Shown: piece after piece, positions 9,817 to 19,789 of the stretch
Layout: each line of letters begins with the position of its first letter
Numbering within the stretch: position 1 is the stretch's first letter
Assembly: GCF_003144535.1 (NCBI RefSeq)
Contig: NZ_PHFJ01000015.1
Coordinates: 53,169 to 117,168, forward strand
DNA length: 64,000 bases
Reading direction: 5' to 3'
DNA from: Proteus penneri
Lineage (GTDB): Bacteria; Pseudomonadota; Gammaproteobacteria; Enterobacterales; Enterobacteriaceae
The notes under the pieces: model-generated
Seen by the model: only the letters and a program-made list of their open reading frames with translations
The model's database searches: none
Told to the model about the DNA's origin: nothing
Made by a program: the position numbers and the translations under genes

Positions 9817-10773
9817 ATGATTAAATTAGGTATTGTGATGGACCCAATTTCATCCATCAAAATCAAAAAAGACACCAGCTTTGCCATGCTGTTAGAAGCA
9901 CAACGTCGTGGCTGGGAAATTCATTATATGGAGATGAACGATCTTTACCTACACCAAGGTGAAGCACGCGCTCACACTCGTTTACTCAGCGTAGAAGAAA
10001 ACCCAGAAAAATGGTTTGAGTTTGGTCAAGAGCAAGATATTGCTTTGGGTGAACTAGATACCATTTTAATGCGTAAAGATCCGCCTTTTGATACCGAATT
10101 TATCTACGCAACCTATATTTTAGAACGCGCTGAAGATATGGGAACACTGATAGTTAATAAGCCTCAAAGTTTACGTGACTGTAATGAAAAACTCTTTACT
10201 GCATGGTTCCCAACATTAACACCAGACACATTAGTCACTCGTGAAGCTAAACATTTACGTGCTTTCCATGAAAAACACGGTGATGTTATTTTCAAACCAC
10301 TAGATGGTATGGGTGGAGCATCAATCTTCCGCTTGAAAAAAGATGATCCAAATGTAGGTGTTATTATTGAAACATTGACAGAACATGGTCATCGTTTTTG
10401 TATGGCACAAAATTTCCTACCTGAAATTGTTAACGGCGACAAACGTATTCTTGTTGTTGATGGCGAACCGGTGCCTTATTGCTTAGCTCGAATTCCTGCG
10501 AAAGGTGAAACACGAGGCAACTTAGCGGCTGGTGGCCGAGGTGAAGCACGTCCATTAACAGAAAGTGATTGGGCAATAGCCCGTCAAGTTGCACCTATTC
10601 TTAAGCAAAAGGGCCTTATTTTTGTTGGCTTAGATGTTATTGGCGATCGCTTGACTGAAATTAACGTCACAAGCCCAACTTGTGCGCGTGAAATTGAAGC
10701 GGCTTATCCTGATGTATCTATAACAGGCATGCTAATGGATGCGATTGAAGTACGCTTAAACAAAAAAAACTAA
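9817..10773 (+). CDS. gshB: Glutathione synthetase
   Basis: GshB joins gamma-glutamylcysteine and glycine using ATP, the second step of glutathione synthesis in the cytoplasm. The 318-aa protein is a prokaryotic ATP-grasp synthetase: MDPISSIKIKKDTSFAML at the N-terminus, MRKDPPFDTEFIYATY, KPLDGMGGASIFR in the ATP-binding domain, and INVTSPTCAREIE at the C-terminal substrate site. Length and motifs match E. coli GshB. AAAGGAG precedes the ATG. A strong hairpin follows it. Confidence 0.97.
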   Translation: MIKLGIVMDPISSIKIKKDTSFAMLLEAQRRGWEIHYMEMNDLYLHQGEARAHTRLLSVEENPEKWFEFGQEQDIALGELDTILMRKDPPFDTEFIYATYILERAEDMGTLIVNKPQSLRDCNEKLFTAWFPTLTPDTLVTREAKHLRAFHEKHGDVIFKPLDGMGGASIFRLKKDDPNVGVIIETLTEHGHRFCMAQNFLPEIVNGDKRILVVDGEPVPYCLARIPAKGETRGNLAAGGRGEARPLTESDWAIARQVAPILKQKGLIFVGLDVIGDRLTEINVTSPTCAREIEAAYPDVSITGMLMDAIEVRLNKKN

Positions 10774-10809
10774 CTTTTAGACACTCTCATTAAAGGGTTT
10801 AAAAGTCTG

Positions 10810-10880
10810 AACCTAGCCCCTACATATAAATAAGTGGTGTACATTAAGAAATACAATGTATAAAAGGGCTAGGTTTTTTA
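10810..10880 (+). terminator. Hairpin/terminator between gshB and yqgE
   Basis: AACCTAGCCC (10810-10819) pairs with GGGCTAGGTT (10866-10875) and ends in TTTTTT. The 46-base interior contains a second small inverted repeat (TACATT/AATGTA), so a branched structure is possible. It separates gshB from yqgE by about 140 bases and may attenuate read-through. Confidence 0.65.
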
Positions 10881-10911
10881 CTAAAAATAATCAGGGAACA
10901 GTATTACTATT

Positions 10912-11475
10912 ATGAATTTACTTAACCATTTTCTTATTGCTATGCCTTCATTGAGCGATCCGTTATTTGAGCGTTCGGTCGTCTATGTTTGCGAACATAA
11001 TGAAAACGGTGCGATGGGCTTAATTATTAATAAACCTATCGAAGATATCTCAGTGGAAGGCGTATTAGATCAACTGGAAATTTTTTCAACGGACAGAGAC
11101 GAAGCGATTAGCTTACAAAAACCTGTGATGTCAGGAGGCCCAGTTGCAGAAGAGCATGGTTTTATCTTACATACTCCGGTGTCCGGTTTTAGCTCTAGCA
11201 TAAAAATCAGTGATAGCACCATGATCACAACATCCAAAGATGTATTAGAAACCTTGGGCACAGCAAGACAACCAGAAAAAACATTGGTCTCTCTAGGTTA
11301 TTCTAGTTGGGAACAAGGCCAATTAGAGAAAGAAATTTTAGAAAATAGCTGGCTAACCGTTGAAGCCTCACCTCAAATTATTTTTGATACTCCTATTGCT
11401 GAACGTTGGCATAAAGCCGCTGAATTAATTGGAATTAATATCCACACCATTTCACCGATAGCGGGTCACGCATAA
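10912..11475 (+). CDS. yqgE: YqgE/AlgH family protein (UPF0301)
   Basis: The 187-aa protein starts [42 protein letters not shown], the diagnostic start of the YqgE/AlgH family. The molecular function remains undefined in the family. The stop overlaps the ruvX start by one base, and the gshB-yqgE-ruvX order is conserved in enterics, indicating co-expression. Confidence 0.94.
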   Translation: MNLLNHFLIAMPSLSDPLFERSVVYVCEHNENGAMGLIINKPIEDISVEGVLDQLEIFSTDRDEAISLQKPVMSGGPVAEEHGFILHTPVSGFSSSIKISDSTMITTSKDVLETLGTARQPEKTLVSLGYSSWEQGQLEKEILENSWLTVEASPQIIFDTPIAERWHKAAELIGINIHTISPIAGHA

Positions 11476-11894
11476 TGTCAAACAAAACGGTAATGGGATT
11501 CGATTTCGGTACTAAAAGTATTGGCGTCGCTATCGGTCAAGAAATTACAGGAACAGCAAGACCTTTAGCTTCATTTAAAGCAAAAGATGGTATTCCTGAT
11601 TGGGCTCAAATTGAAAAAATCATAAAAGAGTGGCAACCTGACTTAGTGGTTGTCGGCTTACCTCTTAATATGGATGGCACCGAACAGTTAGTCACAGCTC
11701 AAGCCAAAAAGTTTGCTAATCGCCTTCATGGTCGGTTTGGGGTACAAATTGCATTGCATGATGAACGCCTTAGCACCGTAGAAGCTCGCGCTCATCTTTT
11801 TGAACGAGGTGGATACCGTTCCTTAGATAAAGGCAGTGTAGATGCAGCGTCTGCCGTTATTATTCTTGAAAGCTGGTTTGAACAGCAATGCTAA
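11475..11894 (+). CDS. ruvX: RuvX/YqgF pre-16S rRNA nuclease (Holliday-junction-resolvase fold)
   Basis: The 139-aa RNase H-like protein has [16 protein letters not shown] at the N-terminus (first catalytic Asp), [12 protein letters not shown], and [10 protein letters not shown] with a late Asp in [14 protein letters not shown]. These are the YqgF signatures. The family is implicated in 5'-end maturation of 16S rRNA. The start ATG overlaps the yqgE stop (TAATG), indicating translational coupling. Confidence 0.95.
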   Translation: MSNKTVMGFDFGTKSIGVAIGQEITGTARPLASFKAKDGIPDWAQIEKIIKEWQPDLVVVGLPLNMDGTEQLVTAQAKKFANRLHGRFGVQIALHDERLSTVEARAHLFERGGYRSLDKGSVDAASAVIILESWFEQQC

Positions 11895-11946
11895 CAAGTG
11901 CCAGTCATGTAAAACGACTGTTCTTATTAATCTCGCTCTTAATCAA

Positions 11947-12951
11947 TTAATCTCGTTGAATTAATCCTTCATGTTGACGTTGTTGGCGACTTAACATGAA
12001 GGTTTGCATGCCATATTCACTACCCGTTTGCATTAATGTTGTTACCTGGTGATATTTCCCTTCTCTAATAAGATGTGAAATGCCTTGCGTAACCTGCATT
12101 ATTTCAAATAATGCCACTCGCCCACCATCAGTTGAAGGCACCAACTCTTGTGAAATTATCGCCCTCAAACTGCACGCTAATTGTGATGAAATCCATTGTC
12201 GCTCATTACCTGTAAATACATTAGTCACGCGCTCAAGCGTTTGTACCGCCCCTTGGGTATGCAATGTTGCTAACACCAAATGTCCTGTTTCTGCTGCCGT
12301 TAATGCCAACTTAATGCTTTGTACATCTCTTAACTCACCTAGCATAATAACGTCTGGATCTTGACGTAAAGCACTCTTTATTGCACTTGCGCTATTTTGC
12401 ACATCACGTCCAATCTCTCGTTGCTGAACAACACTTTGTTTATTGCTATGTATAAATTCGATTGGATCTTCTAATGTCAAAATATGCTGACGTTGATATT
12501 GATTTAAATGATTGATCATCGCGGCTAATGTTGATGACTTGCCACTGCCTGTAGCCCCAGTAACTAAAATAAGCCCATGAGAATAATTATCTAATAATGT
12601 TGAAACCGACTTAGGTACTCGAAGTTTATCTAAAGAAGGAATTTGTGTTTCAATTATTCTTAATACTGCAGAAACACCTTTTTGTTGACGAAATAAATTA
12701 ACACGCAGTCGTTGTCCACAAGACAGTGTAAGCGCGGTATCAACCTGCCCTTCATTTTCAAAAGTTTGCTTTTGAACATCACTTAAAAAAGGCCTGAACC
12801 ACGTTAGTAAACTATCTGAAGTGATAGGTTTACATTGATTTTGTTGATAAAGTATTCCATTGATCCGTAATCGTGGTACATCGCCACAACAAAGATGCAG
12901 ATCAGACGCGTTATGCTTTACACTATACGCAATTAAATTTTCCATTTTCAT
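11947..12951 (-). CDS. PilT-like type IV pilus ATPase (YggR)
   Basis: The 334-aa cytoplasmic ATPase of the PilT/GspE superfamily has Walker A GATGSGKSST, the Asp box ILTLEDPIEFIH, Walker B DPDVIMLGELRD and the His box TGHLVLATLHTQGA, matching E. coli YggR. PilT proteins retract type IV pili, but here it is an orphan without other pilus genes nearby. I chose the ATG at 12949-12951 because AGGAG lies 8 bases upstream; a longer frame to 13014 would overlap yggS. It diverges from yggS with a 21-bp gap. Confidence 0.9.
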   Translation of the reverse strand: MKMENLIAYSVKHNASDLHLCCGDVPRLRINGILYQQNQCKPITSDSLLTWFRPFLSDVQKQTFENEGQVDTALTLSCGQRLRVNLFRQQKGVSAVLRIIETQIPSLDKLRVPKSVSTLLDNYSHGLILVTGATGSGKSSTLAAMINHLNQYQRQHILTLEDPIEFIHSNKQSVVQQREIGRDVQNSASAIKSALRQDPDVIMLGELRDVQSIKLALTAAETGHLVLATLHTQGAVQTLERVTNVFTGNERQWISSQLACSLRAIISQELVPSTDGGRVALFEIMQVTQGISHLIREGKYHQVTTLMQTGSEYGMQTFMLSRQQRQHEGLIQRD

Positions 12952-12972
12952 CTTATTATCTCCTGAGTTGCC

Positions 12973-13671
12973 ATGAATACTATTAAACAGAATCTCGTCA
13001 ATGTCAGGTCTCACATTGACACAGTAGCGCAGAAATGCGGCCGTTCTTCAGAAGAAATAACACTACTTGCAGTGAGCAAAACAAAACCTGCGAGCGACAT
13101 CGAAAAAGCAATCGCGTGTGGACAAACTGAATTTGGTGAAAATTATGTCCAAGAAGGCGTTGATAAAATCCATTATTTTGCTGATAACCACACCTTAGTT
13201 TGGCACTTTATTGGCCCTTTACAGTCAAATAAAACACGCCTTGTTGCTGAGAATTTTGATTGGTGCCATACCATTGATAGATTAAAAATCGCGCAAAGAT
13301 TAAGTGATCAACGTCCGGCTTCATTGCCACCATTAAATGTACTTATTCAAATCAATATCAGTGATGAAAACAGCAAATCAGGGATTAGTCTCACTGAACT
13401 TGATGGGTTAGCGGCACAAATTTCTATTCTTTCAGGCATTAAATTACGCGGATTAATGGCTATCCCAGCACCTGAAAGCAAGTATGACAAACAAGTTGAA
13501 GTGTTAGAAAAAATGCATCTTGCATTTAAGCAATTACAATCTCAATATCCCGATATAGATACGTTATCTATGGGAATGACGAGTGATATGGAAGCAGCTA
13601 TTGCTTGTGGTTCAACACTCGTTCGTATTGGTACAGCAATTTTTGGCGCAAGGAATTACGCGACTAAGTAA
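12973..13671 (+). CDS. yggS: YggS, PLP homeostasis protein
   Basis: The 232-aa single-domain fold-III PLP-binding protein has LLAVSKTKPASDIEKA near residue 29 (PLP lysine), FGENYVQE, WHFIGPLQSNK, and LSMGMTSDMEAAIACGSTLVRIGTAIFG near the C-terminus. The family binds PLP without known catalysis and maintains vitamin B6 and amino-acid balance. It heads the conserved run yggS-proC-yggT-rdgB-hemW with short gaps, suggesting one transcript. Confidence 0.96.
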   Translation: MNTIKQNLVNVRSHIDTVAQKCGRSSEEITLLAVSKTKPASDIEKAIACGQTEFGENYVQEGVDKIHYFADNHTLVWHFIGPLQSNKTRLVAENFDWCHTIDRLKIAQRLSDQRPASLPPLNVLIQINISDENSKSGISLTELDGLAAQISILSGIKLRGLMAIPAPESKYDKQVEVLEKMHLAFKQLQSQYPDIDTLSMGMTSDMEAAIACGSTLVRIGTAIFGARNYATK

Positions 13672-13685
13672 AAATAGAGGTTTAT

Positions 13686-14504
13686 ATGGAACATCGTAAC
13701 ATCGCTTTTATTGGCGCTGGAAATATGGCTCAGGCCATTATTGCAGGGTTGGTTCAAGGTGGATATCCTGCACATAAGATAACCGTCAGTTCACCTTCTT
13801 CCGTTCGCCGTGAACCTTTAGAAAAAGAGTTCGGCATTCATAGTACTAATGACAATATTGATGCTGTTCAAAAAGCAGATGTTATTGTACTGGCAGTAAA
13901 ACCACAAATGATGGAAGAAGTTTGTAAGCCCTTACAAAATATCGCAATGAGTAAAAAGTTAGTCCTCACTATCGCGGCTGGTATTCCTGCTACACGATAT
14001 AACGACTATTTTGCAACTCAATTACAACTCGTTCGTATTATGCCAAATACTCCAGCACTGGTAGGTAAAGGCTTAAGTGGTATGTTCGCGCACAATTCAC
14101 TTTCATCTCAAGATAAACAGTTTGCCGACGAATTAATGAAAAGTGTCGGAACAACTGTTTGGGTAGAGCAAGAATCTGCCATCAATGATATTATCGCCGT
14201 TGCTGGTAGTGCACCTGCTTATTTCTTCTTGTTTATGGAATCAATGCAACAAGAAGCTGAACGTTTAGGTTTTTCACCTGATGTAGCAAGAGCCATCGTG
14301 CAACAAGCAGCAAGTGGTTCTACTGCCTTAGCTGAAAAACAACATATGTTACCTTTCTCAACTTTACGCGAACAGGTAACATCAAAAGGTGGAACGACAG
14401 CGGCTGCACTTATGCAGTTTTATGAAGGTAAATTACCTGAAAACGTCGCTTCTGCCATGCAAGCTGCGATTAAACGTGCGCAAGAAATGGAAAAACAATT
14501 TTAA
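13686..14504 (+). CDS. proC: Pyrroline-5-carboxylate reductase
   Basis: ProC reduces pyrroline-5-carboxylate to L-proline with NAD(P)H. The 272-aa protein has the Rossmann start IAFIGAGNMAQAIIAGL, VLAVKPQMM, RIMPNTPALVGKG, and the signature VTSKGGTTAAALMQFYEGKL in the dimerisation domain. Full length against E. coli ProC. It lies 14 bases after yggS and 18 before yggT. Confidence 0.97.
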   Translation: MEHRNIAFIGAGNMAQAIIAGLVQGGYPAHKITVSSPSSVRREPLEKEFGIHSTNDNIDAVQKADVIVLAVKPQMMEEVCKPLQNIAMSKKLVLTIAAGIPATRYNDYFATQLQLVRIMPNTPALVGKGLSGMFAHNSLSSQDKQFADELMKSVGTTVWVEQESAINDIIAVAGSAPAYFFLFMESMQQEAERLGFSPDVARAIVQQAASGSTALAEKQHMLPFSTLREQVTSKGGTTAAALMQFYEGKLPENVASAMQAAIKRAQEMEKQF

Positions 14505-14522
14505 TTTCATCAGGGCCAACTA

Positions 14523-15080
14523 ATGAATTTTTTAAATTTCGTCATTCTGACTCTTCTTCAACTCTACACATCCGTCCTTCTATTACGTGTTTGGATGCAA
14601 TGTGTCAGAGCTGATTTTTATAATCCTTTTTCACAATTTATCGTCAAGATCACACAACCAATTGTTCGCCCATTAAGAAGCGTTATTCCTTCTATTGGCC
14701 CTATTGATACCGCTTCAGTCTTATTAGCCTATATACTCATTCTGCTTGGCATTATTATTCCATCTTACTTATCAGGAACATCAATTCCTTTCTCTTTAAT
14801 GTTCCCATTTGCCTTTATTGAACTGCTCACAGCAGCAGGTAAGATGATTTTTTGGTTGATCATTATCCGCGCAATTCTTAGCTGGGTAAGCCAAGGACGT
14901 AACCCAATTGATCATCTTTTATTTCAATTAACAGAACCTTTAATGGCACCCATTCGTCGTATCATTCCGGCAATGGGCGGTTTAGATTTCTCTGCAATGA
15001 TTGTTATTCTTGTGCTTTACGCTCTAAATTATCTGCGCGTAGACGTTTTACAATGGTTACTTAGCGTAACGCTTTACTGA
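14523..15080 (+). CDS. yggT: YggT family membrane protein
   Basis: The 185-aa integral membrane protein has two tandem YggT repeats, each ending in a PIRRIIP-like motif ([15 protein letters not shown] near residue 50; [17 protein letters not shown] near residue 140). This is the typical duplicated form in gammaproteobacteria. Biochemical role is not firmly established. In E. coli yggU follows; here yggU is absent and rdgB starts 12 bases later. Confidence 0.93.
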   Translation: MNFLNFVILTLLQLYTSVLLLRVWMQCVRADFYNPFSQFIVKITQPIVRPLRSVIPSIGPIDTASVLLAYILILLGIIIPSYLSGTSIPFSLMFPFAFIELLTAAGKMIFWLIIIRAILSWVSQGRNPIDHLLFQLTEPLMAPIRRIIPAMGGLDFSAMIVILVLYALNYLRVDVLQWLLSVTLY

Positions 15081-15091
15081 GGATGACACTC

Positions 15092-15685
15092 ATGCAAAAA
15101 GTTGTTCTCGCAACAGGAAATCCGGGAAAGGTCAAAGAGCTAGCCTCTTTGCTTTCTGATTTTGGTTTAGATATTGTTGCTCAAACAGAACTTGGTGTTG
15201 ATTCAGTTGAAGAAACTGGCTTAACCTTTGTTGAAAATGCACTGATTAAAGCACGTCATGCGGCAAAAGTGACAGGTCTTCCAGCAATTGCTGATGACTC
15301 AGGTATTTCGGTAGATGCGTTAGGCGGTGCTCCGGGTATTTACTCAGCACGCTATGCAGGTATTGATGCAAGCGATCAGCAAAATCTGGATAAATTGCTT
15401 AATGCAATGAAAGATATTCCTGCTGAAAAACGCCAAGCACAATTTAACTGTGTATTGGTTTATATGCGCCATGAGAACGACCCCACTCCGCTGATTTTCC
15501 ACGGTATTTGGCACGGCGTATTAAGCACTGAAATGCACGGTGAAGGAGGATTTGGCTACGATCCTATTTTCTTTGTTCCTGAATTAAATTGCACTGCTGC
15601 GCAATTAACTAAAGAGCAAAAAAATCAGCATTCGCATCGTGGTAAAGCACTTAAATTAATGTTGGATGCCCTTAAGAATGCTTAA
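15092..15685 (+). CDS. rdgB: XTP/dITP diphosphatase RdgB
   Basis: RdgB hydrolyses dITP/XTP to monophosphates, keeping deaminated purines out of DNA. The 197-aa protein (same length as E. coli RdgB) has the N-terminal [38 protein letters not shown] and [13 protein letters not shown], then SHRGKAL. I chose the ATG at 15092, with GAGGA at about 15078-15083 upstream; an ATG at 15083 would start within that Shine-Dalgarno. The 3' end overlaps hemW by 8 bases. Confidence 0.96.
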   Translation: MQKVVLATGNPGKVKELASLLSDFGLDIVAQTELGVDSVEETGLTFVENALIKARHAAKVTGLPAIADDSGISVDALGGAPGIYSARYAGIDASDQQNLDKLLNAMKDIPAEKRQAQFNCVLVYMRHENDPTPLIFHGIWHGVLSTEMHGEGGFGYDPIFFVPELNCTAAQLTKEQKNQHSHRGKALKLMLDALKNA

Positions 15686-16808
15686 GTTGCCCCCATTAAG
15701 TTTATATATTCATATTCCTTGGTGCGTACAAAAATGCCCTTATTGTGATTTCAACTCACACACCTTAAAGGGTGAAGTACCGCATCAGGAATATGTGCAA
15801 CATTTACTCAATGATTTAGATGCTGATCTTATTCATGTTGGTTCTCGTGAAGTTCAAACAATATTTATTGGTGGTGGAACACCAAGTTTATTAAGTGCTG
15901 AATCAATGGCTGATTTGCTTTATGGCGTTAAAGAACGCCTAGCTGTTAGCCCGAATGCAGAAATTACCATGGAAGCGAATCCAGGAACCGTAGAAGCTGA
16001 GCGCTTTGCTGGATTCCAACGTGCTGGCGTAAATCGTATTTCTATTGGTGTGCAAAGTTTCGGTAATGATAAACTTATTCGCTTAGGGCGCATTCATGAT
16101 GCAGATGAAGCTAAAAATGCGGCTCGTTTAGCCAAAAAATTAGGCTTACGGAGCTTTAATTTAGATTTAATGCATGGTTTACCAGACCAATCATTATCTC
16201 AAGCGCTTTCGGATTTACAGCAAGCAATAGAATTATCGCCACCCCATTTGTCTTGGTATCAATTAACCATTGAACCCAACACACAATTTGGTTCCCGTCC
16301 GCCTAAATTACCTGATGACGATATGCTGTGGGATATTTTTTCAGAAGGCGATAAATTATTGACAGCCGCAGGATATCAACAATATGAAACATCGGCATAT
16401 TGCAAACCGGGCTTTCAGTGTGAACACAATTTAAACTATTGGCGTTTTGGGGATTATTTAGGTATCGGTTGTGGTGCTCATGGAAAAATAAGCTTTGAAG
16501 ATGGTCGCATCATGCGAACAGTAAAAACCAAGCACCCTAAAGGTTTTATGGAAGGCCGTTATCTTGACCAGCAACATTTTGTTGATAATGATGATCGTCC
16601 ATTTGAATTTTTTATGAACCGTTTTCGTCTATTAGAAGCATTTCCAAGACAGGATTTCAGCGATTATACTGGGCTTTCTGAAGAGGTTATTCGCCATCAG
16701 ATAGATGAAGCTTTGGCTTTAGGTTATATCAGTGAAACAGACACACACTGGCAAATTACGCCTCATGGCAAGCTATTCCTCAACTCATTGCTTGAACTAT
16801 TTCTATAA
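15678..16808 (+). CDS. hemW: HemW, radical-SAM haem chaperone
   Basis: The 376-aa radical-SAM protein has [10 protein letters not shown] near residue 18, with the CxxxCxxC cluster motif, plus [11 protein letters not shown] and [17 protein letters not shown]. It matches E. coli HemW (formerly YggW) along its length and ends [11 protein letters not shown]. HemW binds and transfers haem and was long misannotated as coproporphyrinogen III oxidase. The ATG at 15678 matches the E. coli start and overlaps rdgB by 8 bases. Confidence 0.95.
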   Translation: MLKLPPLSLYIHIPWCVQKCPYCDFNSHTLKGEVPHQEYVQHLLNDLDADLIHVGSREVQTIFIGGGTPSLLSAESMADLLYGVKERLAVSPNAEITMEANPGTVEAERFAGFQRAGVNRISIGVQSFGNDKLIRLGRIHDADEAKNAARLAKKLGLRSFNLDLMHGLPDQSLSQALSDLQQAIELSPPHLSWYQLTIEPNTQFGSRPPKLPDDDMLWDIFSEGDKLLTAAGYQQYETSAYCKPGFQCEHNLNYWRFGDYLGIGCGAHGKISFEDGRIMRTVKTKHPKGFMEGRYLDQQHFVDNDDRPFEFFMNRFRLLEAFPRQDFSDYTGLSEEVIRHQIDEALALGYISETDTHWQITPHGKLFLNSLLELFL

Positions 16809-16837
16809 TATTACTGATTTCAAATAGTTCGCTTGAA

Positions 16838-16875
16838 AAATGCCCATACTGTTATTCTCAGTTGGGCATTTCTCT
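16838..16875. terminator. Bidirectional terminator after hemW
   Basis: AAATGCCC-AT-ACTG pairs with CAGT-T-GGGCATTT (16838-16872), flanked by A-rich and T-rich sequence. It separates convergent hemW and the siderophore-binding protein gene and could end both transcripts. Confidence 0.75.
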
Positions 16876-16903
16876 TTAATAACAAACCTTAAAAATTAAT
16901 CAA

Positions 16904-17854
16904 TTAAAGCGCACTCTCTACTGCTTCAATTTGTTTAGTTAAGCTATCTAAACCACCACCAGAGAGATACCAAAGATCAGCTTGCAGATAAACGATATCT
17001 CCATTTTTATAGGCTGAAGTTGTTTTTATAGCATCATCTTCAAATGCGTTTTTTTCTAATTTATCCGCGCCAATCGCTTCGCTACGATCCACAATAAAAA
17101 TAACATCTGGATTAGCTTTTGCGATCATTTCTGATGTAACTATACGACGTTTACCTTTATCTTCCTCGGCAACAGGTGGTAATTCTGCTCTTTTTGCTTT
17201 AACAACATCATAAACAACACTTTGATTATTAGGCATTAAATTGCCAGCATTGTGTAATAACACTAATACTTTTTTATCAGATCCAGTGGCTTTTTTCTGA
17301 GCTTGCTCAATAACGGCATTTAATTTAGCTATTTGTTCTTGAGTCGCTTGCTGTTTATCAAATAACTCACCTAATAATTTGATATTCGACTCAACTGAAT
17401 TAAGATAATTAGCGCTATTAGTACCTAAATTAACAGTAGGTGCAATTTTCGCTAAAGCCTCATAAGAGGCACCTTGTCGACCAGTAATAATGATTAAATC
17501 AGGTTTAATTTCAGCTAGTTTTTCTAAGTCAGGTGCTTTCATGCCACCGACATTAGCAACATTACTTGCAATACTTCCTTTAATATAAGCAGGCGCATTA
17601 CCTAACGGTAACCCGACCACTTTATCGGCTAAACCTAACTGAACTAAAGAATCATAGAGACCAAAATCAAATAGAACCACTTTTGATGGGTTCTTAGCGA
17701 CCGTTGTTTCACCCAACTGATGTTTAATCACCATCTTGTCACTCTGCTGACTAATAACTTGGTTAGGTTGATATTCAATTGGCGTTTTGCTTAACACAGA
17801 GAAGCTCGTTACAGAAAGGATAGATGCGATAACTAAAGGAAGGATCTTCTTCAT
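16904..17854 (-). CDS. Periplasmic siderophore/iron-complex binding protein
   Basis: The 316-aa protein starts with a signal peptide (MKKILPLVIASILSVTSFSVLS) and is a class III (TroA/FecB-like) substrate-binding protein, closest in pattern to FatB/CeuE/YclQ catechol-siderophore binders: KVVLFDFGLYDSLVQLGLADKVVGLP, PDLEKLAEIKPDLIIITGRQG, NPDVIFIVDRSEAIG. It lacks a lipobox cysteine, so it is likely soluble in the periplasm. No permease, ATPase or receptor gene is adjacent. A Fur-box-like site lies 74 bases upstream, so iron repression is expected. The ligand is not determined. Confidence 0.88.
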   Translation of the reverse strand: MKKILPLVIASILSVTSFSVLSKTPIEYQPNQVISQQSDKMVIKHQLGETTVAKNPSKVVLFDFGLYDSLVQLGLADKVVGLPLGNAPAYIKGSIASNVANVGGMKAPDLEKLAEIKPDLIIITGRQGASYEALAKIAPTVNLGTNSANYLNSVESNIKLLGELFDKQQATQEQIAKLNAVIEQAQKKATGSDKKVLVLLHNAGNLMPNNQSVVYDVVKAKRAELPPVAEEDKGKRRIVTSEMIAKANPDVIFIVDRSEAIGADKLEKNAFEDDAIKTTSAYKNGDIVYLQADLWYLSGGGLDSLTKQIEAVESAL

Positions 17855-17927
17855 TAATTTTTGCCCTGTTTAAGTGGAATACTCAAACAGGGCATTCTAA
17901 ACAGCTCCCTTCACAAGTCAATTGAAT

Positions 17928-17946
17928 AAGAATGATTTTCATTGTT
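17928..17946. promoter_or_regulatory. Fur-box-like site
   Basis: The 19-base stretch contains AATGATTTTCATT, matching 13 of 19 positions of the Fur consensus GATAATGATAATCATTATC. It lies 74 bases before the siderophore-binding protein start and is the only such site seen in this intergenic gap. Confidence 0.65.
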
Positions 17947-18028
17947 ATTTTCAATTATTGTGAATTCGTCATTTATAAAGCTTATTAACTATCTGGTTAA
18001 TAACTCAATCATTAGAGAAATGGAGCAG

Positions 18029-18766
18029 CTACTTCTTTAATGCATTAATTAATTCAACTCGCTGATTTTCCATTTGAGTTATCTTACTACAAGCTTGCTG
18101 ACCAAATTGAGTAAACGCTGCTTCTTGTTGCTTCCACTCCTGATCTATAATCTTTTGGAAACCATCTAAGCTTCCTAATAACCCACCTAATGCTTTTTTA
18201 CTGTCACCACCAGCAGCCGCTAATAACTGTTTTTTCCCCAATTCATTAATGCTGTCTTGCAACATACCACCTAGGCTGCTTTCTACGATTTCACGGCCTT
18301 TGGCTTCAACTTCTTTAATCGCTTGAGCATGAAAGGTGATGTTATTTGGTTCTATACTAACCACTCTATCCATTTGTTGATTAAGATCTTTTTCTAACCT
18401 ACTTAATCTATTGAGAATATTGCTTTCTTTACCAAAAGCTTCAATTACTACTTTATCAAGTACTTTGCGAGAATCTTGCAGTTTTGCCCCTGTTTCAGTT
18501 CTTAACCAAGGTACGTCTCGTCTTACTGTAGCTTGATATTTTTTGGCTAATTCTTGTTGCTGTGGTGTCAATGTGGCGCTTTTTTCATTTTGAAATAATG
18601 ACCCGTCAGGATAAATTACCATTAAACCATTTGAACCAGCGACTTCAACAAATTCAGAGGTTATGCGTAAATCATCTTTTGGCATTACAGCACAATCAAA
18701 ACTGGGAGATGCATTGGCAGAGCCTGCAACAAAAAACAGTGCAACAGCAACATTTCTTAAATTCAT
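18029..18766 (-). CDS. yggN: DUF2884 family exported protein YggN
   Basis: The 245-aa protein has a signal peptide (MNLRNVAVALFFVAGSANA) and follows E. coli YggN: CAVMPKDDLRITSE, NEKSATLTPQQQELAKKYQA, LGGMLQDSINELGKK and a C-terminal WKQQEAAFTQFGQQACSK. It is rich in charged helices. The function is unknown. The ATG at 18764-18766 has TCAGGAGAG upstream; a longer frame to 18808 would overlap glsB. The order next to yggL-trmB-mutY is conserved. Confidence 0.9.
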   Translation of the reverse strand: MNLRNVAVALFFVAGSANASPSFDCAVMPKDDLRITSEFVEVAGSNGLMVIYPDGSLFQNEKSATLTPQQQELAKKYQATVRRDVPWLRTETGAKLQDSRKVLDKVVIEAFGKESNILNRLSRLEKDLNQQMDRVVSIEPNNITFHAQAIKEVEAKGREIVESSLGGMLQDSINELGKKQLLAAAGGDSKKALGGLLGSLDGFQKIIDQEWKQQEAAFTQFGQQACSKITQMENQRVELINALKK

Positions 18767-18788
18767 AACAACTCTCCTGAAAACATGG

Positions 18789-19715
18789 CTAAAAAATCGA
18801 ACGCCCAACTTTGTTTGCTAATAATTCAAGTGCTGCACAACCTGCTAATGAGTTACCTGATTTATCCAGCTCTGGTGACCAAACTGCAACGGTAAAAGCA
18901 TCAGGAACGACAGCAATAATGCCACCTCCAACACCTGATTTTCCTGGGATCCCAATACGAAATGCAAATTCACCGGCACCATCGTACATACCACAAGTTA
19001 ACATTAACGCATTTATTTGGCGGGTTTGTCTTGGCGTAATAATCTGATTTTTATTCCCAACACTTGCCCCCTGATTAGCTAAATAACTAAAACATCGCAC
19101 TAATTCAGTACAACTCATTTCTATTGAACAATAGTGAAAATAAGTCTCCAGCACCGTAATAACATCATTCTCAAAATTACCAAAAGATTTCATCAGATAA
19201 GCAATTGATGCATTTCGATTAAGATGTTCCATCTCTGATTTTGCAACCACTGAGTTATAACAAATATCAGGAGCATCCGTTAAAAAGCGAATAACTTCTA
19301 ACATTCTTTGCTTTGGTGCACTTAATCGAGACTGCAACATATCAGTGATAACAATAGCACCTGCATTAATAAAAGGATTCCGAGGTATCCCTTTTTCCAT
19401 CTCTAATTGTATTAAGGAATTAAAAGGCAGACCTGAAGGCTCTTTTCCTACTCGTTGCCAAATTTCATTTTCTTCATAACGAGTTAAGGCGAGTGTCAAA
19501 CTAAGTACTTTAGAAATAGATTGAATAGAAAAACGTTTGTCTGCCATACCCGATTGATAGAGTTCACCATCCACCGTATAAACAGCCATAGCAAGCTGTT
19601 CTGGCAATACTTGGGCTAACGCGGGGATATAATCCGCGACTTTTCCTTGCCCGATTAATGGGCGAATTTGTTGCAAAATATCTGACAGTAATGCGTTAGA
19701 TAACGTTGTAGTCAC
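18789..19715 (-). CDS. glsB: Glutaminase
   Basis: Serine-dependent glutaminase converting L-glutamine to glutamate and ammonia. The 308-aa protein aligns over its full length with E. coli GlsB (YneH, 308 aa): [15 protein letters not shown], the catalytic SIQSISKV near residue 63, [11 protein letters not shown], and [16 protein letters not shown]. In E. coli the gene lies elsewhere; here it is inserted between yggN and yggL. Confidence 0.95.
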   Translation of the reverse strand: MTTTLSNALLSDILQQIRPLIGQGKVADYIPALAQVLPEQLAMAVYTVDGELYQSGMADKRFSIQSISKVLSLTLALTRYEENEIWQRVGKEPSGLPFNSLIQLEMEKGIPRNPFINAGAIVITDMLQSRLSAPKQRMLEVIRFLTDAPDICYNSVVAKSEMEHLNRNASIAYLMKSFGNFENDVITVLETYFHYCSIEMSCTELVRCFSYLANQGASVGNKNQIITPRQTRQINALMLTCGMYDGAGEFAFRIGIPGKSGVGGGIIAVVPDAFTVAVWSPELDKSGNSLAGCAALELLANKVGRSIF

Positions 19716-19733
19716 AGTCCCTTCCCCAGACAG

Positions 19734-19761
19734 ACAAGGGCATCCTTTTGGATGCCCTTGT
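19734..19761. terminator. Strong hairpin between yggL and glsB
   Basis: A perfect 12-bp stem ACAAGGGCATCC / GGATGCCCTTGT with a TTTT loop lies between the yggL stop and the glsB start. Both genes run leftward, so it most likely terminates trmB-yggL. The T tract on that strand is weak. Confidence 0.7.
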
Positions 19762-19789
19762 AATTATTTGCTAAATGTATAACTTTCTA

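Noticed and set aside
12973..13014. Longer N-terminus for the PilT-like protein (to 13014)
   Set aside because: It would overlap the yggS coding start on the other strand; a good ribosome-binding site supports the start at 12951.
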